NCBI RefSeq assembly: GCF_027923385.1
Contig: NZ_BSEC01000001.1
Location: 310,001-374,000 of the forward strand
Source of the DNA: Methylocystis echinoides
Lineage (GTDB): Bacteria > Pseudomonadota > Alphaproteobacteria > Rhizobiales > Beijerinckiaceae
Length of the DNA stretch: 64,000 nt
Direction: 5' to 3'
In this document: piece by piece, positions 18,735 to 27,399 of the stretch
How positions within the stretch are numbered: position 1 is the stretch's first letter
Layout of the letters: each line of letters opens with the position of its first letter
Position numbers and translations under genes: made by a program
Notes under the pieces: model-generated
What the model was told of the DNA's origin: nothing
The model's database searches: none
What the model saw: only the letters and a program-made list of their open reading frames with translations

Positions 18735-19211
18735 ATGAGCCGCCCGCCGATGGACGCTTTCCTCAACCGACCGCCTTCGCCCGACTGCCCGACGCCCCGC
18801 AAGACCGTCCACGAGATGCTCGTCGCGGCGGGGCTGCGGCCGACGCGACAGCGCATGGCGCTGGGCGAACTTCTCTTCCGCGGCTGCGACCGCCATGTGA
18901 CGGCGGAGCGTCTCTTCGACGAGGCCGTGGCCGCGCGGCTCTCGGTGTCGCTGGCGACCGTTTACAATACCCTGCATCAATTTACGGATGCGGGACTGCT
19001 GCGCGAGATCGCCGTGGACGGGACGCGGGTCTATTTCGACACCAATGTCCACGACCACCATCATTTCCTCATCGAGGAAGACGGCGAGCTGCACGACATT
19101 CCGGGAACCAATGTCACCGTCGCCAATCTGCCCACGCCGCCCGAGGGGCTGCGGATCGACCGGGTGGATGTGGTGGTGCGGCTGCGGCGGGACGACGATC
19201 GGCAAGGCTGA
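18735..19211 (+). CDS. irr: Fur-family iron/heme response regulator Irr
   Basis: Transcription regulator that senses iron through heme status; in Rhizobiales it controls heme synthesis and iron genes. The 158-residue protein has the winged-helix AAGLRPTRQRMALGELLF, SLATVYNTLHQFTDAGLL, and the Irr-specific histidine cluster in DTNVHDHHHFLIEEDGEL. The segment DCPTPRKTVHEML ahead of the DNA-binding domain holds a Cys-Pro dipeptide at the place where Bradyrhizobium Irr has its heme regulatory motif (GCPWHDV). The ATG at 18735 is chosen as nearest to that segment; MDAFLN five codons later is possible. It is divergent from fabA. Confidence 0.93.
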   Translation: MSRPPMDAFLNRPPSPDCPTPRKTVHEMLVAAGLRPTRQRMALGELLFRGCDRHVTAERLFDEAVAARLSVSLATVYNTLHQFTDAGLLREIAVDGTRVYFDTNVHDHHHFLIEEDGELHDIPGTNVTVANLPTPPEGLRIDRVDVVVRLRRDDDRQG

Positions 19212-19249
19212 CGGAAAGCGGCCGGCGCGGGCGCGTCATCCTGCTTGTT

Positions 19250-19278
19250 TTGACAATCGCTTTGTAATGGTCAAGACT
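19250..19278 (+). promoter_or_regulatory. possible sigma-70 promoter before the caspase-like gene
   Basis: A perfect TTGACA (19250-19255) and, 17 bp later, AAGACT (19273-19278), a 3/6 match to TATAAT. The gene starts 30 bp further at 19308. The intergenic DNA is richer in A/T than its surroundings. Confidence 0.35.
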
Positions 19279-19307
19279 ACGCTTCCACCGTCAGGGCGGC
19301 GTTTTCC

Positions 19308-20648
19308 ATGTCCTTTCTGTTTGGCCATCCGATCAGGGGTAAGGCCAGTAGCGAGATCAAGACCGTCGAAGAGACCGCGCGGGTCGGAGAAAAACCGGAC
19401 GGCGAAAGCAAACCCCCGAAAATTGATCTCCTGATTTTCACGGAGCCGGGGGAGACATTCCATGCGAAAGAAGCCCAGAGCCTTCTGAAGGAAGGCGCCA
19501 ATGGCGATCTCGTCTCAAAACATCTTGTGGTTGAGGACGCCGAGTTGGCGTCCACCATTCGCAAGCTGAGAAAAACGGGCGAGATCCACGAGGGGACTCA
19601 AATCGTCTTCCTCATGCATGGCTCCATGGACAATGACGACACGAGGGGCGGCATTGGTAAAACCCACGTCATGAGCCGCGCCGTCGACACCCTCGAGGTC
19701 ATGAGGGCGATCCGCGAGCCGCTGGAAGAGGGCGGGAAGGCGTGTTCGGCGACGATTTACATTGCCTCCTGTTTCGCCGGCGGCAAGGCGATGCGCCGCA
19801 AGGTGCAGGAACTGCACGACAGTCAGGGGGCGGGGGCCTGCTTTCTGTTGGCGAACGGCAAGGAAGTGTTGGACGACTCGCAAGCCGCGCCGCTCCGCGC
19901 AATGTGCGAGCAGTTTATTGAGGCGAAGCGCGCCGGGGGTGACCCCCCCACCCCCCACCACATCTTTTGGCGGATGGCGAGCAACCGCGGCGACTGCCTG
20001 ACGATGATCCGGCCGAACCGCATGGTGATCGCTCACGGCCCCAGGACAGAAGACGAGTTTGGAATGGAGGGACTGGGAGGGGCCATCGATGATGCCATGG
20101 TCATTATCCCAGAGAAAGGGGCGCCTTTCGACCCGGAGAGCTGGAAGTTGGGGAATGAAAAGCAAAATGCGAATATCCGGAAACCAAAGATTGTCGCGGA
20201 CAGCGCCAGCATCGAGGAACTGAAACAGGCGTGGGAGGAAGTGGAACCCGACCAGAAATGGGCCAGGAGCCAATGGGAGAGAGTTCTGAACCGAAAGGCC
20301 CTGCGCGCCAGCAAGCAGGACGTCGAGGAGGCCTTGGCTGCTCGCCCTGATTTGATGAAACAGATTTCGAAAGAAGGGTGGAACGACAGCCATCGCCGGA
20401 TATTGTGGCTTGTAAACTATGCTCTCCAAGATGAAGACCACCAACGTAGCGGCGAAAAAGCCCAATATCTGTATAGTCTCATTTCCGGGAAAAAGGACCG
20501 CTTCGACGGGCTGAACGACAACGACCGCCTGGAAATCATCAAGGAAGCGGTGGGAGTACCATTCTACAACGCCCTGTTGCAAGCCGGGTTTCTTGTCAAA
20601 TCCGAGCGTGAAGGGGTCTCGGAAGAGAGCAGGATACGGCATCTCTGA
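19308..20648 (+). CDS. predicted caspase-like (clan CD) protease with helical repeat tail
   Basis: A 446-residue protein, not recognised as a named family. Residues 38-245 read as a caspase-like alpha/beta fold. One hydrophobic strand ends in a His-Gly pair (TQIVFLMHGSMD, His104) and the next core strand ends in Ser-Cys (ATIYIASCFAGG, Cys155). That is the His/Cys dyad pattern of clan CD peptidases such as metacaspases. A Lys/Glu-rich helical region follows (residues ~300-446), including GWNDSHRRILWLVNYAL and SGEKAQYLYSLI, which recurs in the next reading frame. Only one TGA (20646-20648) separates it from an in-frame continuation to 21434. There is no signal peptide or membrane helix. Ribosome-binding site weak. 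Base composition is visibly lower in GC than flanking genes. It may be an effector or stress protease; function unknown. Confidence 0.6.
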   Translation: MSFLFGHPIRGKASSEIKTVEETARVGEKPDGESKPPKIDLLIFTEPGETFHAKEAQSLLKEGANGDLVSKHLVVEDAELASTIRKLRKTGEIHEGTQIVFLMHGSMDNDDTRGGIGKTHVMSRAVDTLEVMRAIREPLEEGGKACSATIYIASCFAGGKAMRRKVQELHDSQGAGACFLLANGKEVLDDSQAAPLRAMCEQFIEAKRAGGDPPTPHHIFWRMASNRGDCLTMIRPNRMVIAHGPRTEDEFGMEGLGGAIDDAMVIIPEKGAPFDPESWKLGNEKQNANIRKPKIVADSASIEELKQAWEEVEPDQKWARSQWERVLNRKALRASKQDVEEALAARPDLMKQISKEGWNDSHRRILWLVNYALQDEDHQRSGEKAQYLYSLISGKKDRFDGLNDNDRLEIIKEAVGVPFYNALLQAGFLVKSEREGVSEESRIRHL

Positions 20649-20681
20649 CTCGCGCTCGCGGAAGTCGGCGAGCTGAACTAT

Positions 20682-21434
20682 ATGACGGACGTTCTTGAGA
20701 GCCACCCCCGATGGCAGGCGCAGGCTGCCGCCGACGGTTGGAATGAGTCGCACCAGCTCGTCACAGAAATGTTGGCGGCTGCTTCAAAGGATGTCGACGT
20801 CTCAAGGGGAAAGGCCAAAGCCGCCTATCTCCTCGACAGGCTGAAACCAGTCGATTTCATTCGGGATAAACTGCAACCCTATGCGCTTCGCACAGCCGAC
20901 TCGCTCTCCGTTGAAGACATGGAATCGCTGCTGAAAGCATTGCCGCCGCCGGAAGACGACCTTGAAGCAGCTAAAAATAAATTTGATTATCAGCCGACCG
21001 ACGCTTTTGTTTTTCTCGAGAACATGCTCCGCGCCATCGACAGTGATTGGAACGCCGTACGGGCTCAGGACAAGCTCCAGTGTATCGTCAGGTTTTTGGA
21101 GTCTCAGTTCGGGCTGTGGGTGAAGCGTGCTCAGGCAGGAGAGTTAAAATATACGCTCATGAATATTCCAGGGTTCCGGGTCGAGTTCAACGAGAAGCAT
21201 TGGAACGACGCCTGCCTTCTGACGCTGCAGATGATGCGTTACGCCGCCATGGATCCTTCGGTCAGTGACCGAGATAAAAAACTCGAGATACTTTTTGATT
21301 TGCTGTCCGAGAAAAAGGCCGCCTTTCACGCCTCGCCTGATCGCGACGTCCTGATGAAGGTCGCGGCGGAAGACAAAGGCGTGTTCGACTATCTCGACGA
21401 GCGAGGGTTTTTCAGTCCGCGCGCCGAGGGCTGA
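20682..21434 (+). CDS. helical-repeat protein, in-frame continuation of the caspase-like gene
   Basis: 250 residues from the ATG at 20682, in the same frame as the preceding gene and 33 bp after its stop. The frame is also open from the stop itself (LALAEVGELNY). It contains three degenerate copies of a helical module already seen once before the stop. The copies begin near GWNESHQLVTEMLAAA, TDAFVFLENMLRAI and HWNDACLLTLQMMRYAA, and each is followed ~20 residues later by a second helix (KAKAAYLLDRL, QDKLQCIVRFLE, RDKKLEILFDLL). No catalytic motif is seen. It has no good ribosome-binding site. It is most likely the C-terminal part of one original 708-residue protein cut by a nonsense codon or joined by readthrough. 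Confidence 0.55.
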   Translation: MTDVLESHPRWQAQAAADGWNESHQLVTEMLAAASKDVDVSRGKAKAAYLLDRLKPVDFIRDKLQPYALRTADSLSVEDMESLLKALPPPEDDLEAAKNKFDYQPTDAFVFLENMLRAIDSDWNAVRAQDKLQCIVRFLESQFGLWVKRAQAGELKYTLMNIPGFRVEFNEKHWNDACLLTLQMMRYAAMDPSVSDRDKKLEILFDLLSEKKAAFHASPDRDVLMKVAAEDKGVFDYLDERGFFSPRAEG

Positions 21435-21568
21435 GTTTCAGGTGAAAGACGCCGGCGATCGGAAGGCGACGCTTTGACCTTCCCGGTGACGAAGAGGCGG
21501 CGGCGTAGCTGGCTACTTTCCTTTTTGCCTGGATTGCGGCAGCATCTTCTCCGTGCGGTCTTGGAACA

Positions 21569-22909
21569 ATGTTCATGGATGACAGAAAGCACGTCGCATG
21601 GCTCTACGATCAGCTTCCGGCGCTGATCGCCGAGGGGGCGCTCACCGACGAGACCGCTGCGCGGCTGCGGGCGCGCTATGGTCCGCTGGAGGAGGGAGCC
21701 GGGCGCCGGCGCGCGATTGTTCTGTTCGGCATCCTCGGCGCCGCGCTGATCGGGGGAGGCGTCATTCTGCTTCTCGCCCATAATTGGGAGGCGCTCGGCC
21801 GTCTCGTCCGTGGCTTGCTCGCGCTGGCGCTGCTGTTCATCGCGCAGGGGCTGAGCTTCTGGGTTCTCGCCCGCCGGCCCGCGAGCATGGCCTGGCGCGA
21901 GGGCGCGGGAACGCTGCAGACCATGGCCATCGGCGCCTCGATCGCGCTTGTCTCGCAGACCTATCACACCGGCGGGGCCTTCGAGGATTTTCTCCTCCTC
22001 TGGGCGCTGCTCGCCTTGCCTGTCGCCTATCTCCTGCGCGCGACGCTTCCGGCGATCCTCTATCTCTGCGCCATCGCCTATTGGGCGAGCGCGCAGACTT
22101 TCTTCGCGCGCTTCCTGCCTTTCGTCCCCGACGCCTTCGCCTATTGGGTCCTGCTCGCCCTGGCGCTGCCCTGGTGGGGGCTGGCGCTGAGGGAAAATCG
22201 ACATGGCGCGCGGTCGAGCCTGTTCGGCTGGGCGCTGGTCCTGACCTTGCCCGTCGGCTATGCGCTTTCCCTGCAGCATAGCGCTGAGGTTCTGTGGCCG
22301 CTCTGGTGCTGCGCGCTTGTCGCTGTCCTCTATCTCGCCGGCGAGCGCTGGCAGGCGGACGCCCCGTCCCTGCGCCAGCGGCCGCTGCTGATCGCGGGCG
22401 CGCTCGGCTTCGGCGCGCTGGGTCTGTTCCTGTCCTTCGGGGACGCCTGGCGCTTTCAGGCGTTCCAGGCCTTGCTGCGCGGCGAGCGGGAGCTTTTTCT
22501 CGCCCATCCGGCGGAATTCGCCATCGGACTCCTCTGGGTCGTCGCGGCGCTTGCTCTGTGGGCCGACGCGCTTCGGCGCGGCGTCGCGAACGCAGCGCTT
22601 GTCGGCGCCCTGCCAGTGGTGGCCCTGGCCGGATATGCGATCGGCGATCATGCGCCGGGCGGGGCGGCGGCGCTGTTCAATCTCTATCTGCTGATCGTCG
22701 GCGTCGGCGTGCTGGTCACGGGCTTTCGCACGCAGCGGCTGGGTCTCGTCAACGCCGGCATGGCCGTGCTGTCGGCGCTGATCTTCTGCCGCTTCTTCGA
22801 CTCCGACCTTGGCTTCGTCGCCCGCGGCGTCGCCTTCATCGTGGTCGGCGCGGGTTTCCTCGCCGCCAATCTCGTCCTCTTGCGCAAGAAGGGCGCGGCT
22901 GTCCGATGA
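21569..22909 (+). CDS. DUF2157 polytopic membrane protein
   Basis: A 446-residue inner-membrane protein with roughly 12 hydrophobic segments. The DUF2157 domain is at the N-terminus: WLYDQLPALIAEGALTDETAARLRARYG, a cytosolic helix, then the first membrane hairpin (IVLFGILGAALIGGGVILLLAHNWE). DUF2157 proteins are typically paired with a GDYXXLXY protein, as here: the stop codon overlaps the next ATG (ATGA). The function of the pair is not known. Confidence 0.85.
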   Translation: MFMDDRKHVAWLYDQLPALIAEGALTDETAARLRARYGPLEEGAGRRRAIVLFGILGAALIGGGVILLLAHNWEALGRLVRGLLALALLFIAQGLSFWVLARRPASMAWREGAGTLQTMAIGASIALVSQTYHTGGAFEDFLLLWALLALPVAYLLRATLPAILYLCAIAYWASAQTFFARFLPFVPDAFAYWVLLALALPWWGLALRENRHGARSSLFGWALVLTLPVGYALSLQHSAEVLWPLWCCALVAVLYLAGERWQADAPSLRQRPLLIAGALGFGALGLFLSFGDAWRFQAFQALLRGERELFLAHPAEFAIGLLWVVAALALWADALRRGVANAALVGALPVVALAGYAIGDHAPGGAAALFNLYLLIVGVGVLVTGFRTQRLGLVNAGMAVLSALIFCRFFDSDLGFVARGVAFIVVGAGFLAANLVLLRKKGAAVR

Positions 22910-23442
22910 AGCAGATATGGATCCTCGCCATTTTCGTCGCCGTCGCGCTGATCCAGGTGGCCGTTCCGGCGCACACCATCTGGCGGCAGGAGCGTATCCT
23001 CGCGGCGGGCGCGGCGTTCAAGTTCCGCACGGCTCCCGTTGATCCCAACGACGCCTTCCGCGGCCGCTTCGTCGCCCTCTCCTTTCGCGACGTCTTCCCG
23101 CTGGCGCTCGAGGGCGCGACGCCCGAGCCCGGCAAGCCGGTCTATGTCGCGGTCGCCGAAGACGCCGATGGCTACGCCGTGTTGAGCGAAGCTTTCGCCG
23201 CGCCGCCCGCCGGCAAGCCTTATGTGCGGGCGACATGGGATTACGCGGGCGGCGTGACGCTGCCCTTCGATCGCTTTTATCTGGACGAGGACAAGGCGCC
23301 GGAAGCGGAGAGCGCCTACCGGAAGGAGGCGCGGCAGGACAATTCCTATCTGCTCGTGCGCATTCTGGACGGGGGCTGGGCGATCGAGGATCTTTATGTC
23401 GGGGGCAAGCCGCTGGCGGAGGCGGTCGGCGAGGCGCGGTAG
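22906..23442 (+). CDS. GDYXXLXY-domain membrane-anchored protein
   Basis: A 178-residue protein with one N-terminal membrane segment (WILAIFVAVALIQVAVPAHTIW) and an extracytoplasmic domain. The family motif is in DPNDAFRGRFVALSF, with the usual GDY changed to GRF. Later marks are the conserved FYLDEDKAPEAESAYR and GWAIEDLYVGGKPL. Translation is coupled to the upstream DUF2157 gene by an ATGA overlap, suggesting a two-protein membrane unit. Function unknown. Confidence 0.85.
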   Translation: MKQIWILAIFVAVALIQVAVPAHTIWRQERILAAGAAFKFRTAPVDPNDAFRGRFVALSFRDVFPLALEGATPEPGKPVYVAVAEDADGYAVLSEAFAAPPAGKPYVRATWDYAGGVTLPFDRFYLDEDKAPEAESAYRKEARQDNSYLLVRILDGGWAIEDLYVGGKPLAEAVGEAR

Positions 23443-23475
23443 CGCCGCGGGGCTGCGAAGCGGGCCCAGCGCCGC

Positions 23476-23504
23476 GTCATGGCCGCGCGCGTCGCGGCCA
23501 TGAC
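23476..23504. terminator. strong hairpin between convergent genes
   Basis: Perfect 12-bp stem GTCATGGCCGCG / CGCGGCCATGAC with a CGCGT loop. It lies between the GDYXXLXY gene (ending 23442) and the SH3-protein gene (ending 23552). There is no T-run, so a Rho-assisted or stability role is as likely as true intrinsic termination. Confidence 0.5.
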
Positions 23505-23551
23505 GCCAATAGATCGCGCGACTCCCTGGGCGCCGCGACTTGAACCGCCGC

Positions 23552-24055
23552 CTACTCCACCTTCTCGCCCGGATACACGCCCCACAGATTTTCCTGCTGC
23601 ATGAAACCGTCGAACTCCTTGCCGGCGAGGCGGCACCATTTGCCGTCGCAGCCGCGCAGGGTTCCGATCACGCCGGGGCCGAGTTTGGCGACCGGCGTCG
23701 CGTGGTCGGCGGCGACCAGCAACTGCGGCTCCTTCTTCCAGGGCGCGACCAGGGCGGTGCGGCGGCCGGAGAGCAGCGAATGCAGCACCCAGCCCTCCGA
23801 GCCCTCCGAATCGCGGATCTTGCGCCAGGTCTCGAACTCGGCGGTGATCTCGACCGGGAGGCCGGCGCGCTCGTAGATCCAGACGGTCGGATGCTCCTTG
23901 CTCGGCCCCTCGCGGACATTCACCCGGTCCGACTTGAGGCTGACGTAACGCGGCAGGGGCAGCCCGCTCACCGGCCCCTTCTGGGGCTCCTGCGCCAGCG
24001 CGGGCGCCGTGAAAATGAGCGTGATGATCCCGAGAATTGCATACAAGCCTGTCAA
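23552..24055 (-). CDS. secreted SH3-domain protein
   Basis: A 167-residue envelope protein. I chose the TTG at 24055 because AAGGAG lies nine bases upstream and the signal peptide then begins at once (TGLYAILGIITLIFTAPALA). An ATG at 24118 would add 21 charged residues. Two SH3-like repeats are visible: LPRYVSLKSDRVNVREGPSKEHPTVWIYERAGLPVEI through EGWVLHSLLSG, and LLVAADHATPVAKLGPGVIGTLRGCDGKWCRLAG. The VNVREGPS motif is typical of bacterial SH3 domains that bind peptidoglycan or periplasmic partners. Conserved in Rhizobiales; exact role unknown. Confidence 0.85.
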   Translation of the reverse strand: MTGLYAILGIITLIFTAPALAQEPQKGPVSGLPLPRYVSLKSDRVNVREGPSKEHPTVWIYERAGLPVEITAEFETWRKIRDSEGSEGWVLHSLLSGRRTALVAPWKKEPQLLVAADHATPVAKLGPGVIGTLRGCDGKWCRLAGKEFDGFMQQENLWGVYPGEKVE

Positions 24056-24301
24056 ATTTCCGCTCTCCTTGCGCCGCAGGGCGCTGGAAAATCGCTCGTC
24101 TTGTCTTTGGCCCGTCATCTGCTAGGAAACCTTGGAAATGCAAAGCGCGGGGCGACGTATTGGATTTGTCGCCCATCGTCGTTAAGACCGGGTTGAGGCG
24201 GGCGGGGCCCGACTCGGCCGCAGGCGGCGGCGATGCGCCGCTTGTAGCGAAGTTTATGGATTTTCGCCAAGAATGTGCGAGCCGAAGGGACGAAGCGCCA
24301 C

Positions 24302-25297
24302 ATGCCCAAGAAAAAGCCCCTCGTCGTCGTGACGCGCCGGTTGCCCGACGTGATCGAGACCCGCATGTGCGAGCTCTTCGACACGCGGCTGAACGAGACC
24401 GACCGGCCGATGTCGCATGAGGAGCTGGCCGAGGCCATGCGCACCGCCGAGGTGCTCGTCCCCACCATCACCGATCGAATCGACGCCAGCCTGATCGCCC
24501 AGGCCGGCGAGCAGATGAAGCTCATCGCCAATTTCGGCAATGGCGTCGACAATATCGACGTCGCCTCGGCGCTCGGCCGTTCGATCACCGTCACCAACAC
24601 GCCCGGCGTCCTCACCGAGGACACCGCCGACATGACGATGGCGCTGATCCTCTCGGTGGCGCGCCGCCTCGTGGAAGGCGCGCGGGCGATTCCGGAAGGC
24701 TCCTGGTCCGGCTGGTCGCCGACCTGGATGCTCGGCCATCGAATCACCGGCAAAAGGCTCGGCATCGTCGGCATGGGCCGCATCGGGCAGGCGCTGGCGC
24801 GCCGCGCCAAGGCCTTCGGCCTGTCGATCCATTACCACAACCGCCGCCGCGCCGCGGTCGAGATCGAGGAGCAGCTCGAGGCGACCTATTGGGAGTCGCT
24901 CGACCAGATGCTGGCCCGCGTCGACGTCGTGTCGATCCATTGCCCGCATACGCCGGCGACCTACCACCTGCTCTCGGCCCGCCGTCTGAAGCATCTGCGG
25001 CCGCACGCCATTCTGGTGAACACGGCGCGCGGCGAGATCGTCGACGAAAATGCGCTGGTGCGGATGCTGGAGGCAAATGAAATGGCCGGCGCCGGCCTCG
25101 ATGTGTTCGAGCACGAGCCCGCCGTCTCGCCCAAGCTGCTCAAGCTGGCGCAGAGCGGCAAGGTCACGCTGCTGCCGCACATGGGCTCCGCCACCATCGA
25201 GGGGCGCGTCGACATGGGCGAGAAAGTCATTATCAATATCAAGACCTTCATGGACGGCCACCGGCCGCCGGACCGCGTGCTCCCCAGCATGTTGTGA
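24302..25297 (+). CDS. D-2-hydroxyacid dehydrogenase, glyoxylate/hydroxypyruvate reductase type
   Basis: NAD(P)H-dependent reductase of the D-isomer 2-hydroxyacid dehydrogenase family, probably reducing glyoxylate or hydroxypyruvate. The 331-residue chain has the Rossmann motif GKRLGIVGMGRIGQALARRAKAFG and the catalytic Arg in VNTARGEIVDENALV. Glu is in LDVFEHEPAVSP and His in VTLLPHMGSATIEGR. FGNGVDNIDV and NTPGVLTEDTADMTMALIL match the GyaR-like branch. In a serine-cycle methylotroph, hydroxypyruvate reduction is a central step, but other homologues could fill that role. An earlier GTG at 24275 is possible. Confidence 0.88.
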   Translation: MPKKKPLVVVTRRLPDVIETRMCELFDTRLNETDRPMSHEELAEAMRTAEVLVPTITDRIDASLIAQAGEQMKLIANFGNGVDNIDVASALGRSITVTNTPGVLTEDTADMTMALILSVARRLVEGARAIPEGSWSGWSPTWMLGHRITGKRLGIVGMGRIGQALARRAKAFGLSIHYHNRRRAAVEIEEQLEATYWESLDQMLARVDVVSIHCPHTPATYHLLSARRLKHLRPHAILVNTARGEIVDENALVRMLEANEMAGAGLDVFEHEPAVSPKLLKLAQSGKVTLLPHMGSATIEGRVDMGEKVIINIKTFMDGHRPPDRVLPSML

Positions 25298-25437
25298 TTG
25301 TCGGCGGATCGTCCTAGCGTCGCCCGCGCGGCGGGCGGACGAATCGGCGCGCGTTCGACGCGCGGCGCCGCTGTCTAATTCGGAGCGCGCGCGAGGGTCG
25401 GAGGACAACGGCCGGGCGCGCGAGGGAGGATGCACAG

Positions 25438-25947
25438 ATGAAGAAGCTTTTCCCGATCCTCGCCGCCGTCTTGAGCGTCGCGATGATCGCCGCGCCGGCG
25501 CAGGCGAAGAAGAAGGCCAAGCCCGCCGAGGAGGGCCAGGCGCAGGGACAGGAGCAGCCGCAGCAAGAAGGCGGCGGCGGCCCGACCGACACGGCCGGCA
25601 TTCCGCGCTATGTCCCGTTCCCGCATTATCGCAACTTCGTGCTGAAGGAGATCAACGGGAAGGCGCCGCCGCCCGTCGAGATCTGGATCAACATCGACGC
25701 CACCGGCCGCGCCAACGGCTTTTCGGGCTGCAAGAACTGGTCGGGCGTCTTCGTCATCGGCCCGGATCGGCTTGGCCCGAAGGCCATGCCGGCGGTCAAT
25801 GAGCGCCAGTGCGACGGCAGTCTGGCGGGCGTCGAGCGCGAGCTGTGGGGCGTGCTGCTCTCCGGTCCCTACTGGGACGTGAAGGGCGACGAGCTGACGC
25901 TCAAGGGCGCCAAGGGCGGCGTGCTGAAATGGCAGCGTTCGCTCTGA
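25438..25947 (+). CDS. secreted META-domain (DUF306/HslJ-like) protein
   Basis: A 169-residue periplasmic protein. The signal peptide is MKKLFPILAAVLSVAMIAAPAQA. A Lys/Gln/Gly-rich linker follows (KKKAKPAEEGQAQGQEQPQQ), then a META-like domain: FVLKEINGKAPPPVEIWINIDATGRANGFSGCKNWSGVF. Two cysteines in the domain (FSGCKN, ERQCDG) can form a disulfide. The ATG is preceded by GGGAGGATGCACAG. Proteins of this family are linked to envelope stress or resistance in other bacteria; here the role is unknown. Confidence 0.8.
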   Translation: MKKLFPILAAVLSVAMIAAPAQAKKKAKPAEEGQAQGQEQPQQEGGGGPTDTAGIPRYVPFPHYRNFVLKEINGKAPPPVEIWINIDATGRANGFSGCKNWSGVFVIGPDRLGPKAMPAVNERQCDGSLAGVERELWGVLLSGPYWDVKGDELTLKGAKGGVLKWQRSL

Positions 25948-26060
25948 CGCCGCGGCGCGGGTCGGGCAGGCGGGCGCGCAGCCCCCTGAAAGCTTGACCC
26001 GCAGCCATTTCCGCGCGACTGAGGGGCGACAGCAAACCCACCGGAGCCGCGACGAGAGCC

Positions 26061-27356
<1,296 letters not shown>

Positions 27357-27399
27357 GGGTAGGGGCGCTTTGCCGGAGAGGGCGTGGAGCCCGCGGGCT

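Noticed and set aside
20646-20648. TGA as a selenocysteine codon
   Set aside because: A downstream hairpin exists but it is short and adjacent to the stop. No selenium-dependent motif (such as an active-site Cys homologue) is known there; kept only as one test in the finding.
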